A stretch of 32,483 bases of DNA from Anaerotignum sp. (lineage in GTDB: Bacteria > Bacillota > Clostridia > Lachnospirales > Anaerotignaceae), in the NCBI GenBank assembly GCA_020024255.1, contig JAHHTX010000010.1, positions 1 through 32,483 of the forward strand, given 5' to 3'. A program made the translations under genes and the position numbers. This document shows, piece after piece, positions 8,434-15,599 of this stretch. Within the stretch, counting starts at the first letter, position 1. Each line of letters starts with the position of its first letter. The notes beneath the pieces are model-generated. The model was not told the origin of the DNA. It searched no databases and saw only the letters and a program-made list of their open reading frames with translations.

Positions 8434-8462
8434 TTGCAATTTCCTGAAAAAACTGATAAAAT
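8434..8462 (+). promoter_or_regulatory. Sigma-A promoter of the DEAD-box helicase gene
   Basis: TTGCAA (8434-8439) and TAAAAT (8457-8462) with a 17-bp spacer and an extended -10 (TGATAAAAT). It is divergent from the pheST promoter, about 55 bp away, and predicts a start near 8469. Confidence 0.75.
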
Positions 8463-8468
8463 AATTGT

Positions 8469-8676
8469 CTGCGGTTTTTCGCAAGTACACTTTAAACGGG
8501 ATTCTAATTGCCAAAGTGTACAGAAAAAAGTCGAACGAAAACAGGAAAACGAAAACCTTTGCCCCTGACTTCTCCAGCTTGTCAGGAAACGGATTGAAAA
8601 CAGGTGCTTCCCTTTTCTATGTGGTTTTCTTCGGCTGTCACCAACCAAAACCCTATAGAAAAGAAAGGAAACATAT
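8469..8676 (+). promoter_or_regulatory. Long structured 5' leader of the helicase gene
   Basis: About 208 nt of untranslated RNA precede the helicase start. It contains a perfect 9-bp hairpin (8485-8493 with 8513-8521, GTACACTTT/AAAGTGTAC, 19-nt loop) and a 6-bp GC-rich hairpin (CCTGAC 8564-8569 with GTCAGG 8581-8586). The ribosome binding site AAAGG lies 8 nt before the ATG. The frame across it has no start signal. Leaders of this kind are known on cold-shock and RNA-helicase genes; regulation here is inferred. Confidence 0.5.
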
Positions 8677-10305
8677 ATGGAACAATTATTATTTAAAGAC
8701 ATGGGCTTGTCCCAAGAAATTTTGCAGGCAGTGCTGGATATGGGCTTTGATACAGCCACACCTATACAGTCGCAGGCAATCCCTCTAATCAAAAACGGAA
8801 AAGATATTATTGGACAGTCGCAAACAGGAACAGGGAAAACTGCCGCTTTTGGTATCCCTTGTTTGGAACGTATCAATCCAGATGACCGTCGTTTACAGGC
8901 ATTGATTCTCTGCCCTACCAGAGAACTTGCCATACAGGTCAGCGAAGAATTTCGCAAACTCTTGAAATATAAAGATAATATTCGTGTTGTTCCCATTTAT
9001 GGCGGACAACCTATTGACCGTCAGATACTCGCCCTAAAAAAAGGTGCACAGGTTGTTATTGGGACACCCGGACGTGTTATGGATCATATGCGTCGCCGTA
9101 CCTTAAAAATGGAAACGGTTCAGATGATGATTCTAGATGAAGCAGACGAAATGCTTGACATGGGCTTCCGTGAAGACATTGAAACCATTCTTGTAAAAAT
9201 CCCCGAAGACCACCAAACCTTGCTGTTCTCTGCCACTCTTTCTCCGGAAATTCTTGATATTACAAAGCGTTTCCAGAGAAATCCCGAATTTGTCAAAATT
9301 GTGCGAAAAGAACTGACCGTTCCCAATATTGAACAGTATTACTTTGATGTAAAGGAAAAAACAAAGATAGAGGCATTGGTTCGTATCATTGATGTTTATA
9401 TGCCCCATCTTGCCATGGTATTCTGCAACACCAAAAAGCGTGTAGACGATTTGGTAGAACTTCTCCAAAGCCGTGGCTATTTCGCAGAAGGACTTCATGG
9501 TGATTTAAAACAGGCACAACGAGATAAAGTCATGCAGAAGTTCCGCAACGGCACCATTCAGATTCTCGTTGCCACAGACGTTGCTGCAAGAGGAATTGAC
9601 GTAGATGATATTGATGTGGTATTTAACTATGATGTTCCACAAGATGAAGAATACTATGTGCATCGCATTGGTAGAACGGGACGTGCTGGTAAAAACGGAA
9701 AAGCATTCACATTCTGCGTAGGCAAAGAAATCTATAGACTGCGTGATATTATGCGCTATACCAAAACAAAGATTGTACAGCAGAAGCTGCCTACGCTCAG
9801 TGAAGTAGAAAAAATGAAAACGAAAATTTTCTTGGAAAAAATCAAAGAAACAATTGAAGAAAGCAGTCTGCAAAAATATCGCCATCTGGCAGAACAGCTG
9901 ACAGAAGAAAATTATGACCCCTTGGATATTGCTGCTGCACTCTTAAAACACACCTTGGCAGATGTTCGCACAGACGACATGGATATTCTAGATGACATCA
10001 ACTTTAATGGTACGGAAATCTACGGTGGAAATGGCGAAAAAATGGTGCGTCTGTTCATCAGTGCCGGCAAAAAAAGCAAAATCCGTGCAAAAGATATTGT
10101 TGGTGCAATTGCGAATGAGGCTGGTGTACCCGGTAAGGCTTTGGGCGCTATCGACCTCTTTGATGACTATACCTTTGTTGATGTGCCAACTGAATATGTA
10201 AAAGACATTCTCCAAAGTATGAAACACTGCAAAATCAAAAACAAACGGATTCATATTGAAATAGCCAAAAAAGAAAAAGGCAAGGGAAAAGGAAAAAAAA
10301 GATAA
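8677..10305 (+). CDS. DEAD-box ATP-dependent RNA helicase (CshA/DbpA type)
   Basis: A 542-residue RNA-dependent ATPase that unwinds short RNA duplexes; such proteins serve in ribosome assembly, mRNA decay and cold adaptation. All helicase motifs are visible: Q motif (GFDTATPIQSQ, 23-33), motif I SQTGTGKT (48-55), Ia PTRELA (80-85), DEAD (154-157), SAT (185-187), ARGID (304-308) and HRIGRTGR (329-336). Residues about 455-530 form a DbpA-like RNA-binding domain (KMVRLFISAGKK...). The C-terminus is a short Lys/Gly tail (KGKGKGKKR). The DbpA-type domain suggests ribosomal RNA as a target, while the overall arrangement resembles Firmicutes CshA, so I leave the symbol open. The gene is monocistronic, with its own promoter, a long leader and a strong terminator. 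Confidence 0.95.
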   Translation: MEQLLFKDMGLSQEILQAVLDMGFDTATPIQSQAIPLIKNGKDIIGQSQTGTGKTAAFGIPCLERINPDDRRLQALILCPTRELAIQVSEEFRKLLKYKDNIRVVPIYGGQPIDRQILALKKGAQVVIGTPGRVMDHMRRRTLKMETVQMMILDEADEMLDMGFREDIETILVKIPEDHQTLLFSATLSPEILDITKRFQRNPEFVKIVRKELTVPNIEQYYFDVKEKTKIEALVRIIDVYMPHLAMVFCNTKKRVDDLVELLQSRGYFAEGLHGDLKQAQRDKVMQKFRNGTIQILVATDVAARGIDVDDIDVVFNYDVPQDEEYYVHRIGRTGRAGKNGKAFTFCVGKEIYRLRDIMRYTKTKIVQQKLPTLSEVEKMKTKIFLEKIKETIEESSLQKYRHLAEQLTEENYDPLDIAAALLKHTLADVRTDDMDILDDINFNGTEIYGGNGEKMVRLFISAGKKSKIRAKDIVGAIANEAGVPGKALGAIDLFDDYTFVDVPTEYVKDILQSMKHCKIKNKRIHIEIAKKEKGKGKGKKR

Positions 10306-10317
10306 TTTTTTTATCAA

Positions 10318-10366
10318 AAAAACACCATGAAACGAGCTAAAATGCACTTTCATGGTGTTTTTCTTT
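10318..10366 (+). terminator. Terminator of the helicase gene
   Basis: A perfect 15-bp stem (10318-10332 with 10348-10362, core ACACCATGAAA) with a 15-nt loop, followed by a short T-rich tail 12 nt past the stop codon. The A-rich 5' arm also makes it a fair terminator for the opposite strand. Confidence 0.85.
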
Positions 10367-10495
10367 TCAATTTGATATAGATTTGCCATTTGTCTATATT
10401 CTCATACTCTATGTAATACGGATATATACGGATATATTTCCATCAGCAAATATGCCTGCAAAATAAATGAGAAAAGGGTAAAAATCAGTACCATT

Positions 10496-11230
10496 TTATT
10501 CCCCGACTTTTGAAACAGTTATTTGCTCCGTTATCTGCATATGCTGACGACGATAGGTATCATTGTCCTTTTGCTTTACCTCAGATTCAAGCTGAGATAA
10601 CTTGTTTTCCAAGGACTCTTTTTCCTTTGGATCACTGGCAGATGAAAGTTTTTGTCTTGTTTCACTTATAGATTGCTTGAGTTTTTCTATTTCATGATCC
10701 ACTGCATCTGTATTCAAGGTGGTTTTGACAATCTGTGGTTTTTCCGCATCTTCATGATTTTCATTAGGCAATTTGGATTCCGAATCTTTTGCCGGATCAT
10801 CAAATTTAATCACTGCATTTCCTTTTTCATCATGGGAAAGCTCGTATAGGCCTGCTTTTTGTGTTTCAGGCTGATGTTCAAAGGTATCAAAGCGTTTTTT
10901 TCGGGCAGCAGAAGATTCTTCAGCCGCTGCCTGCTCTTCCAAAATTGCTTTTTCCATATCCTGTATCTTTTCTGATTGCACAGATGAAACATCTTTCTGG
11001 TCATTCTCTTTTGATGCTTCTGCTTTTTGCCTTTCCAAATGGTCAATTTGTTTTTGTATGTTGTTTATTCTTTTTTCTTTTTCTTCCGGAGATAGTTGTT
11101 GATTCTCTTTTATCTGCTGTAACTGTTTCCGCAGCTGTTCAATTTTTTGTTCAATAGAAGTGCTGTCACTTGAGCTGCCCGTTTTCATGCCCTGCAATTT
11201 CATTTGGCTGTTCATTGCATTAATACGCAT
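10496..11230 (-). CDS. FlxA-like coiled-coil protein
   Basis: A 244-residue, highly charged, Gln/Lys/Glu-rich soluble protein without signal peptide or membrane segment. The N-terminus (MRINAMNSQM) followed by a coiled-coil (about 25-75, IEQKIEQLRKQLQQI) is typical of the FlxA-like family in Clostridia. A second coiled-coil lies at about 175-225. The middle part (about 110-165) is low-complexity and probably disordered. Most family members I know are shorter, so this is a long version. FlxA was named for flagellar co-regulation in E. coli, but no flagellar gene is in this window and the biochemical role is unknown. The start has GGGAGG 8 nt upstream. The gene has its own promoter (11291-11319), lying between it and the kinase gene. 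Confidence 0.65.
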   Translation of the reverse strand: MRINAMNSQMKLQGMKTGSSSDSTSIEQKIEQLRKQLQQIKENQQLSPEEKEKRINNIQKQIDHLERQKAEASKENDQKDVSSVQSEKIQDMEKAILEEQAAAEESSAARKKRFDTFEHQPETQKAGLYELSHDEKGNAVIKFDDPAKDSESKLPNENHEDAEKPQIVKTTLNTDAVDHEIEKLKQSISETRQKLSSASDPKEKESLENKLSQLESEVKQKDNDTYRRQHMQITEQITVSKVGE

Positions 11231-11290
11231 TCGACATTCCTCCCTTTTCTCTTTAAATCAGCTAAAATTCATCTCATAAACGTTATCATC

Positions 11291-11319
11291 AGTATAGCAA
11301 CTGTAATAGACCAAAACAA
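11291..11319 (-). promoter_or_regulatory. Sigma-A promoter of the FlxA-like gene
   Basis: TTGTTT (11314-11319) and TATACT (11291-11296) on the minus strand, 17-bp spacer, with TGC before the -10 (TGCTATACT). Predicted leader of about 55 nt. Confidence 0.75.
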
Positions 11320-11330
11320 TAACTTTGCCG

Positions 11331-12632
11331 TCAGATGCGTTTCTCCTGTGGTGAAAGGTGTAAAAGAATATTCAATCGAAACATATCTGCACAATAATCT
11401 GTTTCCAAAGTTCCACCATACTTCTGCACCATGGTGCGAATATTGGACAATCCAATTCCCTCTTTTATGGGCATCTGTAAATCATAACAGGTATTCTCTA
11501 TCTGCAAATAAAAAAAATCTCCCTGCATTCTGCCGTAAATCCTAAGCCGCCTATCTGTTTTTACCTTTTCCAATGCACACAAAGCATTATCTACAGCATT
11601 ACCCAATAAAATACACCAATCTATATCTGCCACAAGTTTGGGTACACATAACTCACAAACAATCTCAATACCCTTTTGTTGTGCAATAGAAAATTTACTG
11701 TGTAACAATACATCAATCACTGAATTTCCTGTATAGGAAATACAAGAAAAAGAATCCGTCATTCCTTGGAAATCAGCTAGGTAAGACACAGCTTCTGCAG
11801 TTTTTCCTTTTTGCAGGAGTTCGTGAAGTACCAAAAAATGATTGTGCATATCATGACGAAAAGAAGCCATCTGCTCCTCCCGATGCTGTGCCTCCTGTAC
11901 ATAAATCTCCTGTGCTTGCGTCTGCTGCTCCAGAATCCGATTTTTCTGTTCTATGGTAATGGAATGTTCCATCTGCCAAAATAAAAAAATAATTGCACCT
12001 AATACTGCACCAGCCAAAATATGTAAACATAAAATAGGCATAATACGTACTTGTGGATAAATCAATCCCTTTTGGGTGTCCCAAACAATGGTGTCCCCAT
12101 AAACAACCCTCACCAAAATCTGTTCTGACACAGCAACAAAAAGAACAGGACAAATCAAAAGCAGCATAATTTTATTTTGAAGATAGCAAAGGCTTTTTTG
12201 AAACAATCCTTGTGTACTATATAAAAATAGATACAGCAGAAAAATACTAAAAAAAATAAGAAAAATATCTAAAAAACGCAATATTTCCGGATATTCTTTT
12301 CCTATTTGTTTTGCAATTCCATAACCTATGGTTGTATTTGCTGCATTACTCCAATAGAAAATCGAAAGAAAAAATATAGATACAACCAATGTGTGTATCA
12401 GATTTTGTTTCAGCATAATTTTTCCATACAACACCAAAAACAAAAGTGCAAATAAAAATGTATTGGCAAAGGATAAATTGGTTATCAAAATTTTAAAAGA
12501 AACATACCAAAGGGCTGTCCATGCCAATGCCACAGACCAGCGAAATGCATTTGCATGATATTTACTAAAAAAATACAACATAATCAAAAAAGGGATATTA
12601 CTTCCTAAGAAATCACATACAAAATATATCAT
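11331..12632 (-). CDS. Sensor histidine kinase, AgrC-like (HPK10) with GHKL ATPase domain
   Basis: A 433-residue membrane kinase. The first about 220 residues form six or seven hydrophobic membrane segments with little extracellular domain, as in AgrC-type receptors. A linker helix (about 225-255) leads to the phospho-acceptor box FRHDMHNH with H260. The catalytic GHKL domain has the N-box GNAVDNAL (344-351) and a G-box EGIGLSN (391-397); the protein ends shortly after that domain. The start codon overlaps the stop of the response regulator gene (ATGA), so translation is coupled. No AgrB/AgrD-type peptide system or other signal gene lies beside it, so the ligand is unknown. Confidence 0.9.
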   Translation of the reverse strand: MIYFVCDFLGSNIPFLIMLYFFSKYHANAFRWSVALAWTALWYVSFKILITNLSFANTFLFALLFLVLYGKIMLKQNLIHTLVVSIFFLSIFYWSNAANTTIGYGIAKQIGKEYPEILRFLDIFLIFFSIFLLYLFLYSTQGLFQKSLCYLQNKIMLLLICPVLFVAVSEQILVRVVYGDTIVWDTQKGLIYPQVRIMPILCLHILAGAVLGAIIFLFWQMEHSITIEQKNRILEQQTQAQEIYVQEAQHREEQMASFRHDMHNHFLVLHELLQKGKTAEAVSYLADFQGMTDSFSCISYTGNSVIDVLLHSKFSIAQQKGIEIVCELCVPKLVADIDWCILLGNAVDNALCALEKVKTDRRLRIYGRMQGDFFYLQIENTCYDLQMPIKEGIGLSNIRTMVQKYGGTLETDYCADMFRLNILLHLSPQEKRI

Positions 12633-13336
12633 TTATCATTCTTCCCTTTCATATAACGAAGCATTGCCTGCATAAATTCTTTTTGTCGTAGTCTAGATAT
12701 GGGAACAGTTTCTTTGTTTTGTAATATAATCTGCCCACCTTTACAAGTTGCTACATAATCTAAATTCACCAAATAACTTCTATGACAGCGAAAAAAACGG
12801 GAATCCAGCTGTCTTTCCAATTCTTCAATTTTTCCGTAATACACCACAATTTCCTGCTCAGTATGCAAATATAGCTTTCTATCTATGACTTCACAGTATA
12901 ATACAGTGGAAAAGGGAATAGATTTACACCAATGCACCGTTTGCACAAAAAGCTTTTTTTCAGCCGTACCTTCTACACGTTCCCATGCTCTCTCCAGTGC
13001 GTTTTCCAATTTTTTCTCCACAACGGGTTTGCACAAATAATCCACTGCTTCCAATGAAAATACATCAAAAACAAATTGGGGAAAAGCGGAAATAAAGATA
13101 AATACGCAAGATTTATGGCACAAAGCATACTCTTTTGCCAAATCAATCCCATTTCCGTCTGCCATCTGCACATCTAAAAATAAAATATCAAAAACGTTCT
13201 CTGCTTCCCAAAAATCGGCTACACTTTCGTAACATTCCAGTTGAAAGTTTTTTCCCTTTTCTTCCAAAATCCTGATGATTTTTTCTTTTAAGCTGTGGCA
13301 AAAAGTTTTTTCATCATCGCATATGGCAATCCGCAC
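12629..13336 (-). CDS. LytTR-family response regulator
   Basis: A 235-residue transcription regulator. The receiver domain (about 1-120) shows the acidic pair D7-D8, phospho-acceptor D55 (ILFLDVQM), S83 and K103 (CKP). The LytTR DNA-binding domain (about 128-230) contains FFRCHRSYLVNLDYV, the family hallmark. The start is GTG at 13336 with AAAGGAG 9 nt upstream and gives MRIAICDDE; a longer frame beginning with TTG at 13456 would read through the relP terminator and the promoter and is rejected. The gene is first in the operon and overlaps the kinase gene by 4 nt. The target promoters are not identifiable here; its own promoter has a weak -35 and may be self-regulated. Confidence 0.93.
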   Translation of the reverse strand: MRIAICDDEKTFCHSLKEKIIRILEEKGKNFQLECYESVADFWEAENVFDILFLDVQMADGNGIDLAKEYALCHKSCVFIFISAFPQFVFDVFSLEAVDYLCKPVVEKKLENALERAWERVEGTAEKKLFVQTVHWCKSIPFSTVLYCEVIDRKLYLHTEQEIVVYYGKIEELERQLDSRFFRCHRSYLVNLDYVATCKGGQIILQNKETVPISRLRQKEFMQAMLRYMKGKNDK

Positions 13337-13364
13337 CTTGTCCCTCTCCTTTAAGATATACTTC

Positions 13365-13373
13365 TTTATAGCA
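13365..13373 (-). promoter_or_regulatory. Extended -10 promoter of the two-component operon
   Basis: TGCTATAAA on the minus strand with no recognisable -35 17 bp upstream. The sequence just upstream (13392-13410) holds three TGCA tetramers in 14 bp. Predicted leader of about 20 nt. A poor -35 next to a repeated motif suggests an activator-dependent promoter. Confidence 0.45.
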
Positions 13374-13438
13374 TACTGCCTTTCTGACCACGATGCAACT
13401 GCAATGCAGGCAAATGTACTTTCCTTGCTGTAAAATGC

Positions 13439-13489
13439 AAAAAAACCGATCTCCAAGAATTAGGTTGTCACTCTATTTCTGGGGATCGG
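13439..13489 (-). terminator. Terminator of the relP gene
   Basis: CCGATC (13446-13451) pairs with GATCGG (13484-13489), and the stem can be extended by further pairs with one mismatch and a bulge. On the minus strand it is followed by seven T residues (13439-13445), 10 nt after the stop codon. Confidence 0.8.
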
Positions 13490-13499
13490 CACACTGTTC

Positions 13500-14171
13500 T
13501 CACATGTTTCCTTCAATTTTGTTTCGAATTTCCTGCATCTGAATATCCATTTGGCTGATAACATCGGCACATTCTTTCAATTCTGCCACAATTTCCTCTG
13601 AATGTTCCACATCTTTTTTGTATTTGACTTTATGCTCCAAACTTGCCCAAAAATCCATAGCAATGGTACGGAACTGTACTTCTACTTTCATATGTTTTTT
13701 CCCTGTAGATAAAAAAATAGGGATGTCCAGTATCAAATGCAGACTGCGATATCCGTTTGGCTTTGGATTTTTAATATAATCCTTTGTCTGTAGCAAAAGA
13801 ATATCATCTTGTCTTGTCAACAGTTCCGCAATGGTATAAATATCATCACAAAAAGAACAAATAACACGAATTCCTGCAATATCAGATAAATTTTTCTCCA
13901 TACTTTCCACAGAAAGCGGAAAACCGTTTCGTTTCATCTTCTCAATAATACTAATAGGTTCTTTGATTCTTGAGTTAATGGATTCAAAGGGATTTCTTTT
14001 ATATTTTGTTGCAAATTCCTCATTCAATACGTTCAGCTTTGTTTCCACTTCCATCAGTGCACAGCTGTATTCAGTCATTAACTCCAAAAAGGGCTGTGCT
14101 TGTTGCAAAATAATTTCCGGATGTTCTGTTTCCATAATATCTTGAAACTGGATTATTCCGTTTCTTTCCAA
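13500..14171 (-). CDS. relP: Small alarmone synthetase, RelP/YwaC type (GTP pyrophosphokinase)
   Basis: A 223-residue single-domain (p)ppGpp synthetase that transfers pyrophosphate from ATP to GDP or GTP. Visible motifs are the basic ATP-binding stretch SRIKEPISIIEKM (67-79), DIAGIRVICSF (97-107), the substrate-binding KDYIKNPKPNGYRSLHL (130-146) and VEVQFRTIAMDFWASLEHK (163-181) with the catalytic Glu at 164. There is no hydrolase, TGS or ACT domain, so it is not the long RelA/SpoT enzyme. The wording of the motifs is closer to B. subtilis YwaC (RelP) than to YjbM (RelQ). The best start is TTG at 14171 (GAGG, 5-nt spacing); an in-frame ATG at 14135 lacks a ribosome binding site. A 12-codon open frame overlaps the start. 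It has its own promoter and terminator; family regulation at transcription under cell-wall stress is known and not testable here. Confidence 0.93.
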   Translation of the reverse strand: MERNGIIQFQDIMETEHPEIILQQAQPFLELMTEYSCALMEVETKLNVLNEEFATKYKRNPFESINSRIKEPISIIEKMKRNGFPLSVESMEKNLSDIAGIRVICSFCDDIYTIAELLTRQDDILLLQTKDYIKNPKPNGYRSLHLILDIPIFLSTGKKHMKVEVQFRTIAMDFWASLEHKVKYKKDVEHSEEIVAELKECADVISQMDIQMQEIRNKIEGNM

Positions 14172-14191
14172 TACTTCCTCACGCCTTTCAT
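14153..14191 (-). CDS. Possible leader peptide overlapping the relP start
   Basis: ATG at 14191 opens a 12-codon frame (MKGVRKYWKETE, stop at 14153-14155) that overlaps the relP start codon out of frame. It is preceded by a G-rich ribosome binding site (seven G at 14201-14207, 9-nt spacing). The site is as good as or better than that of relP itself. It could be translated as a regulatory peptide, or be fortuitous. Confidence 0.25.
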   Translation of the reverse strand: MKGVRKYWKETE

Positions 14192-14247
14192 CTTCACAAT
14201 CCCCCCCTGACTTTTGCCCCTTTGTGCAAATAGGTTTGCTTTTTTAT

Positions 14248-14256
14248 ATTATAACA
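14248..14256 (-). promoter_or_regulatory. Extended -10 promoter of relP
   Basis: A perfect TGTTATAAT on the minus strand with no good -35, giving a leader of about 70 nt. Two copies of an 11-bp direct repeat lie 65-105 bp upstream (14319-14329 and 14348-14358). Confidence 0.6.
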
Positions 14257-14318
14257 TATTTCGTCACTAAAATCCATTTTCTTCTTTACGAATGTCTGAA
14301 TAACCTGTGAAAATTTTG

Positions 14319-14358
14319 ACTGATTTCACAAAAACATAAAAATACAAACTGATTTCAC
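14319..14358 (-). repeat. Pair of 11-bp direct repeats upstream of relP
   Basis: GTGAAATCAGT occurs twice on the minus strand (14319-14329 and 14348-14358), start to start 29 bp. The pair lies between the rplL terminator and the relP promoter, outside any gene. Confidence 0.5.
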
Positions 14359-14372
14359 CTATCTTTAGACAC

Positions 14373-14402
14373 AAAAAAAAGAGCATTGCTTCCACAATGC
14401 CC
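14373..14402 (-). terminator. Terminator of rplJL
   Basis: GGGCATTG / CAATGCTC stem (14395-14402 with 14381-14388, one G-U pair), 6-nt loop, followed by eight T on the minus strand (14373-14380), 18 nt after the rplL stop. Confidence 0.9.
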
Positions 14403-14420
14403 TTTTGTATTCAGAAAGAA

Positions 14421-14798
14421 TTACTTCAGTGTTACCTTTGCGCCAACTTCTTCCAGTTTTGCTTTAATGCTTTCTGCTTCTTCTTTAGCAGCCTGTTCTT
14501 TCAGAATCTTAGGAGCGCCATCTACAACTTCTTTAGCTTCCTTCAGACCCAGACCTGTTACTTCACGAACAGCTTTGATAACTTTGATCTTTTCGGAACC
14601 AACTTCTGTCAGTTCAACGTCAAATTCTGTTTTTTCTTCTGCTGCACCACCTGCTGCTGCGCCACCTGCTACTACTGCAACGCCTGCTGCTGCGGATACA
14701 CCATATTTTTCTTCTGCTGCCTTTACCAGGTCATTCAGTTCAATGATTGTCAGTTCGTCAACTGCTGCCAAGATTTCTTCGATTGTCAATTTTGCCAT
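14421..14798 (-). CDS. rplL: 50S ribosomal protein L7/L12
   Basis: The 125-residue acidic stalk protein of the large subunit, which recruits translation GTPases. It shows the N-terminal dimerisation helix (MAKLTIEEILAAVDELTIIE), an Ala/Gly-rich hinge (about 34-54) and the C-terminal globular domain with the conserved IKVIKAVREVTGLGLKEAK stretch (71-89). Length and sequence are normal. The start has GGAGG 9 nt upstream. It is the last gene of the rplJL unit; the 100-nt spacer after rplJ holds a small hairpin (14855-14868, AGTCC/GGACT). Confidence 0.98.
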   Translation of the reverse strand: MAKLTIEEILAAVDELTIIELNDLVKAAEEKYGVSAAAGVAVVAGGAAAGGAAEEKTEFDVELTEVGSEKIKVIKAVREVTGLGLKEAKEVVDGAPKILKEQAAKEEAESIKAKLEEVGAKVTLK

Positions 14799-14898
14799 TT
14801 TAAAGCACCTCCGATTATTTTTGGTTTATTTATTTTCTAAAATTTATGCTGTTAAGTCCCAAAGGACTGACAACGATATGTGTTTTCTAAACGCAGTC

Positions 14899-15399
14899 TT
14901 ATTCTGCTGCGCCTTCGCTTTTCTTCTCTGCAACCTGATTGATAACACGAGCAAAGGAAGAAATAGGGGATTTGAAGCTGCCAAGCAGTTTGGAAAGCAG
15001 TACTTCTCTGGAAGGAATATCTGCAATGACTTTAATACCTGCTGCATCATACAAAATACCTTCTACAACACCGGCTTTAAATTCCAAAGCGTCTGCTTTC
15101 TTTGCTACAGAATTTAAAATGCTTGCACCTGCTGTTGCATCTTCATAAGAAAATGCAAATGTGCTGGGACCTGCCAAGTATTCGTCCAGACCTTCAAACT
15201 GTGTACCCTGAATTGCAAAGTGTACCATTGTGTTTTTGTATACTTTGTAATCAACACCGGCTTCTCTCAGTTGCTTTCTCAGTTCTGTATCCTGTTCAAC
15301 GGTCAAACCTCTTGCATCTACAACTACAACGGAAGCTGCTCTTTCCAGCTTTTCCTTGATTTCGTTTACGATAACCTGTTTCTGTTCAATTTTTGCCAT
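14899..15399 (-). CDS. rplJ: 50S ribosomal protein L10
   Basis: A 166-residue protein that anchors L7/L12 dimers to 23S rRNA. The N-terminal domain (KQVIVNEIKEKLERAASVVVVDARGLTV) and the C-terminal helix that binds L7/L12 are both present at normal length. The start is the ATG at 15399 with AAGGAGG 8 nt upstream; 18 extra in-frame codons upstream lie in the leader's terminator region and are rejected. Expression is controlled by the L10 leader directly upstream. In many bacteria L10 or the L10-L7/L12 complex binds this leader. Confidence 0.97.
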   Translation of the reverse strand: MAKIEQKQVIVNEIKEKLERAASVVVVDARGLTVEQDTELRKQLREAGVDYKVYKNTMVHFAIQGTQFEGLDEYLAGPSTFAFSYEDATAGASILNSVAKKADALEFKAGVVEGILYDAAGIKVIADIPSREVLLSKLLGSFKSPISSFARVINQVAEKKSEGAAE

Positions 15400-15551
15400 T
15401 TTTACACCTCCTTGAAATTCCTTGTTAGAAAAAGCCTCTTTGCACATAGACAAAGAGGCTAATATACGCTCACAAACAAGCAGATTTCCTCGGCAGGATT
15501 TATGCCAAAAGCACCTGCTGTCTACGGCAATTTGAATTTCTTCATTTCAAC
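15400..15551 (-). promoter_or_regulatory. Ribosomal protein L10 leader with attenuator
   Basis: The transcribed leader contains the two conserved blocks of the Firmicutes L10 leader, AGACAGCAGGTG (15512-15523) and CCTGCCGAGGA (15487-15497), which pair to build the L10-binding kink. Downstream is an intrinsic terminator, AGCCTCTTT/AAAGAGGCT (15452-15460 with 15433-15441) plus TTTTTC, about 30 nt before the rplJ start. Known role: autogenous control of rplJL by L10. Confidence 0.88.
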
Positions 15552-15557
15552 TTATTC

Positions 15558-15586
15558 AATATATCATAGAAATAAGTCTTTGTCAA
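15558..15586 (-). promoter_or_regulatory. Sigma-A promoter of rplJL
   Basis: TTGACA (15581-15586) and TATATT (15558-15563), 17-bp spacer, TG before the -10. It starts right after the rplA stop, so rplJL is separable from the rplKA unit. Confidence 0.88.
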
Positions 15587-15599
15587 TAACCTAATTAGA

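Noticed and set aside
8465..8788. 107-codon plus-strand frame in the helicase leader
   Set aside because: It starts without a ribosome binding site, overlaps the helicase start in another frame, and consists of leader RNA with hairpins.
8376..8996. 206-codon minus-strand frame opposite the helicase gene
   Set aside because: It is antisense to the conserved helicase N-terminus and crosses two promoters; no family resemblance.
10418..10437. Tandem ACGGATATAT repeat as a regulatory element
   Set aside because: Only two 10-bp copies in AT-rich DNA downstream of two convergent genes; chance is likely.
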